This document shows positions 5,358-6,838 of a stretch of 6,838 nucleotides of DNA, piece by piece; the first letter of the stretch is position 1, and each line of letters starts with the position of its first letter. This DNA comes from JAICMB01 sp049514735 (GTDB lineage Bacteria > Acidobacteriota > Terriglobia > Bryobacterales > Bryobacteraceae), in assembly GCA_049514735.1 (NCBI GenBank), contig JBEKUT010000399.1, forward strand, positions 1 through 6,838, written 5' to 3'. The notes beneath the pieces are model-generated. The model saw only the letters and a list, made by a program, of their open reading frames with translations. It was not told the origin of the DNA and ran no database searches. Position numbers and translations under genes: made by a program.

Positions 5358-6797
5358 CAGAGCGGCGATCAGGCCATCGATCGTATAAGGGCGTGCCTCG
5401 GCGTCGACAGTGATGCCAAGGCTTCGCGCGGTTTCCGAAGTGACCGGGCCGATGGACGCCACGCCGACTCCCTCCAACGATTCGAGGCCGGCGATGTCGA
5501 CATAATTCTTCACGGTGGAAGAACTGGTGAACGTGATCCAGTCGGCTTTGGGAACCTGCGCGACTCGCTCGGGAACGACGTTGCGGTAGGCTTCAACCAC
5601 GTCAACGTGCGCGCCAAGCTTGGCAAGTTCGACGGGAATCAGATCGCGAGCGACGGCTGCACGAGGGATTAACACGCGCGCGCTTTTCAGATCGATAGCG
5701 GCGAAGGAACGCACCAGGCTCTCCGCGACGTACTCTGCGGGCATCAAATCGACTTTCAGGTGCAGCGCCTCAATCGCGCGCCGCGTCGCGGGACCGATCG
5801 CGCAAATCCGCGCGCGCAGGCCACGCAGATCGTGCGAGGATGCGTCCAACCGGTCTAGGAAATATCGGACGCCATTCGCGCTTGTAAAGATCAGCCAGTC
5901 GTATTCGCGGAGATGCTCGATGGCGCGATCGAGTGGCGCGGGGTCGGACGGCGGTTGGATGTCGATTACGGGAAACTCGATCGCATCGGCGCCGAGCGCT
6001 CGCAATTTCTCAGACAATTCCGGCGCCTGATCGCGAGCCCGGGTCACGATGATCCTCTTGCCGAACAAAGGCAGGCGCTCATACCAGCCCAACTTTTCGT
6101 GAAGCTGCACCACTTCGCCGATGATCACAGTCGCCGGCGGTTTGAGATCGGCCGCTTCGATCCGATCGGCCAGCGTCGCCAGAGTACCGCCGATCGTTTG
6201 CTGATCGGGCCTCGTTCCCCAACGGACGCAGATGGCTGGCGTGTCGCCCGAGCGGCCATACTTCATCAGCTCAGCCGTGATCTGGCGGATATAAAAAATC
6301 CCCATAAAGATCACCAGCGTTTCGGTCTGCCCGACCTTGCTCCAGTCGATCTCGTTCACGTCGTGGCCGGTCACGAACGTCACTAACTTTGTATGATCGC
6401 GATGCGTGAGCGGCACGCCGGTGTAGGCGGCGATGCCGAGAGGCGAAGTCACGCCCGGTACAACTTCGTACAGGATTCCAGCGGCCTCCAGCGCTTCGAG
6501 CTCTTCCCCGCCGCGTCCAAAAATGAATGGATCGCCGCCCTTGAGCCGCACGACGTTCCAACCTCGCCGCGCGCGTTCGATCATCATCGCGCCGATCTCT
6601 TCCTGCGAAAACGCATGTGTCGACTTTTTCTTCCCGACATAGATTCGCTCGGCGTGCTTGGGCGCGAGCTCGAGCAACGCTTCGGGAGCGAGGTGGTCGT
6701 ACAGCACAGAGTCGGCGATGGCGAGCAGCTTGCGGCCTTTCCAGGTAATCAGGTCGGGATCGCCCGGTCCGCCTCCGACCAGGTAGACCTTGTTCAT
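5331..6797 (-). CDS. cobA-hemD: fused uroporphyrinogen-III C-methyltransferase / uroporphyrinogen-III synthase
   Basis: This 488-residue protein joins two consecutive tetrapyrrole enzymes. Residues 1 to about 243 are a SAM-dependent methyltransferase (CobA/SUMT) that converts uroporphyrinogen III to precorrin-2. Its motifs are LVGGGPGDPDLIT (6-18), VVRLKGGDPFIFGRGGEE (82-99), VVPGVTS (112-118) followed by GVPLTHRDH (127-135), and PPATVIIGEVV (220-230). Residues about 245-488 are a HemD domain that cyclises hydroxymethylbilane to uroporphyrinogen III. It shows FGKRIIVTRARDQAPEL (245-261), DWLIFTSANGVRYF (300-313), VLIPRA (375-380), DWITFTSSSTVKNYVD (419-434), VASIGPVTSETARSLGI (446-462) and a C-terminal YTIDGLIAAL (471-480). 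Both domains look complete. The ATG overlaps the upstream hemC stop by 4 bp (ATGA) with no strong Shine-Dalgarno sequence, so coupled translation is likely. The product can feed heme through its HemD half and siroheme or cobalamin through its CobA half. Confidence 0.95.
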   Translation of the reverse strand: MNKVYLVGGGPGDPDLITWKGRKLLAIADSVLYDHLAPEALLELAPKHAERIYVGKKKSTHAFSQEEIGAMMIERARRGWNVVRLKGGDPFIFGRGGEELEALEAAGILYEVVPGVTSPLGIAAYTGVPLTHRDHTKLVTFVTGHDVNEIDWSKVGQTETLVIFMGIFYIRQITAELMKYGRSGDTPAICVRWGTRPDQQTIGGTLATLADRIEAADLKPPATVIIGEVVQLHEKLGWYERLPLFGKRIIVTRARDQAPELSEKLRALGADAIEFPVIDIQPPSDPAPLDRAIEHLREYDWLIFTSANGVRYFLDRLDASSHDLRGLRARICAIGPATRRAIEALHLKVDLMPAEYVAESLVRSFAAIDLKSARVLIPRAAVARDLIPVELAKLGAHVDVVEAYRNVVPERVAQVPKADWITFTSSSTVKNYVDIAGLESLEGVGVASIGPVTSETARSLGITVDAEARPYTIDGLIAALLPDAAGIR

Positions 6798-6838
6798 GCG
6801 CCGTAAACCGCTTCGAGAATATCCTGGGCTCCCGCGGC
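6794..6838 (-). CDS. hemC: probable hydroxymethylbilane synthase, C-terminal end (partial)
   Basis: Only the last 14 codons and a TGA stop are in the window, reading AAGAQDILEAVYGA. The GAQDIL-type ending resembles the closing helix of HemC (GA-x-EIL), but the piece is too short to prove identity alone. Support comes mainly from context: hemC commonly sits directly upstream of hemD or a cobA-hemD fusion, and here the two genes share an ATGA junction. HemC polymerises four porphobilinogen molecules into hydroxymethylbilane, the substrate of the downstream HemD domain. Confidence 0.65.
   Translation of the reverse strand, partial: AAGAQDILEAVYGA

Noticed and set aside
5355..5420. Bidirectional terminator between the convergent genes
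   Set aside because: The genes overlap, and the surrounding bases show no GC-rich stem followed by a T-run on either strand.

Overview
The window is a gene-dense, GC-rich bacterial stretch. On the + strand it carries a leucine-biosynthesis operon: the 3' end of leuA, then leuB, leuC and leuD. A gene for an exported M13 (neprilysin/PepO-type) zinc peptidase follows only 10 bp after leuD. On the - strand, converging on the peptidase gene, is a tetrapyrrole pair: the last codons of a probable hemC, followed by a fused cobA-hemD gene. No RNA gene, CRISPR array, insertion sequence or phage gene is visible, and no gap exceeds about 62 bp.

The style suggests Acidobacteriota. The clues are the CobA-HemD fusion next to hemC, the LeuB variant with a GLPEF loop and an insertion before YEPVHGSAPD, an exported M13 peptidase, and a GTT/TCG-rich degenerate repeat between genes. 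This is inference from family resemblance; no marker gene is present, so the phylum is a moderate guess only.

Layout: 1-121 leuA tail; 122-183 intergenic, with an imperfect 14-bp repeat and a ribosome binding site; 184-1293 leuB; 1290-2693 leuC (4-bp ATGA overlap); 2693-3298 leuD (1-bp TAATG overlap); 3309-5357 M13 peptidase; 5331-6797 cobA-hemD on the - strand, overlapping the peptidase gene tail-to-tail by 27 bp; 6794-6838 hemC tail on the - strand (4-bp ATGA overlap with cobA-hemD).

Functionally, LeuA makes 2-isopropylmalate, LeuC/LeuD isomerise it to 3-isopropylmalate, and LeuB oxidises and decarboxylates that to 2-ketoisocaproate, the keto precursor of leucine. HemC makes hydroxymethylbilane, the HemD half of the fusion closes it to uroporphyrinogen III, and the CobA half methylates that to precorrin-2 for siroheme or cobalamin. 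The peptidase has no evident biochemical link to either pathway beyond its position.

I do not see a new biological system here. The points most worth a second look are: a LeuA that appears to end before the leucine-binding regulatory domain; the exported peptidase at the tail of the leu operon; the in-register antisense overlap of the peptidase and hemD ends; and the small repeats and hairpins at gene junctions.
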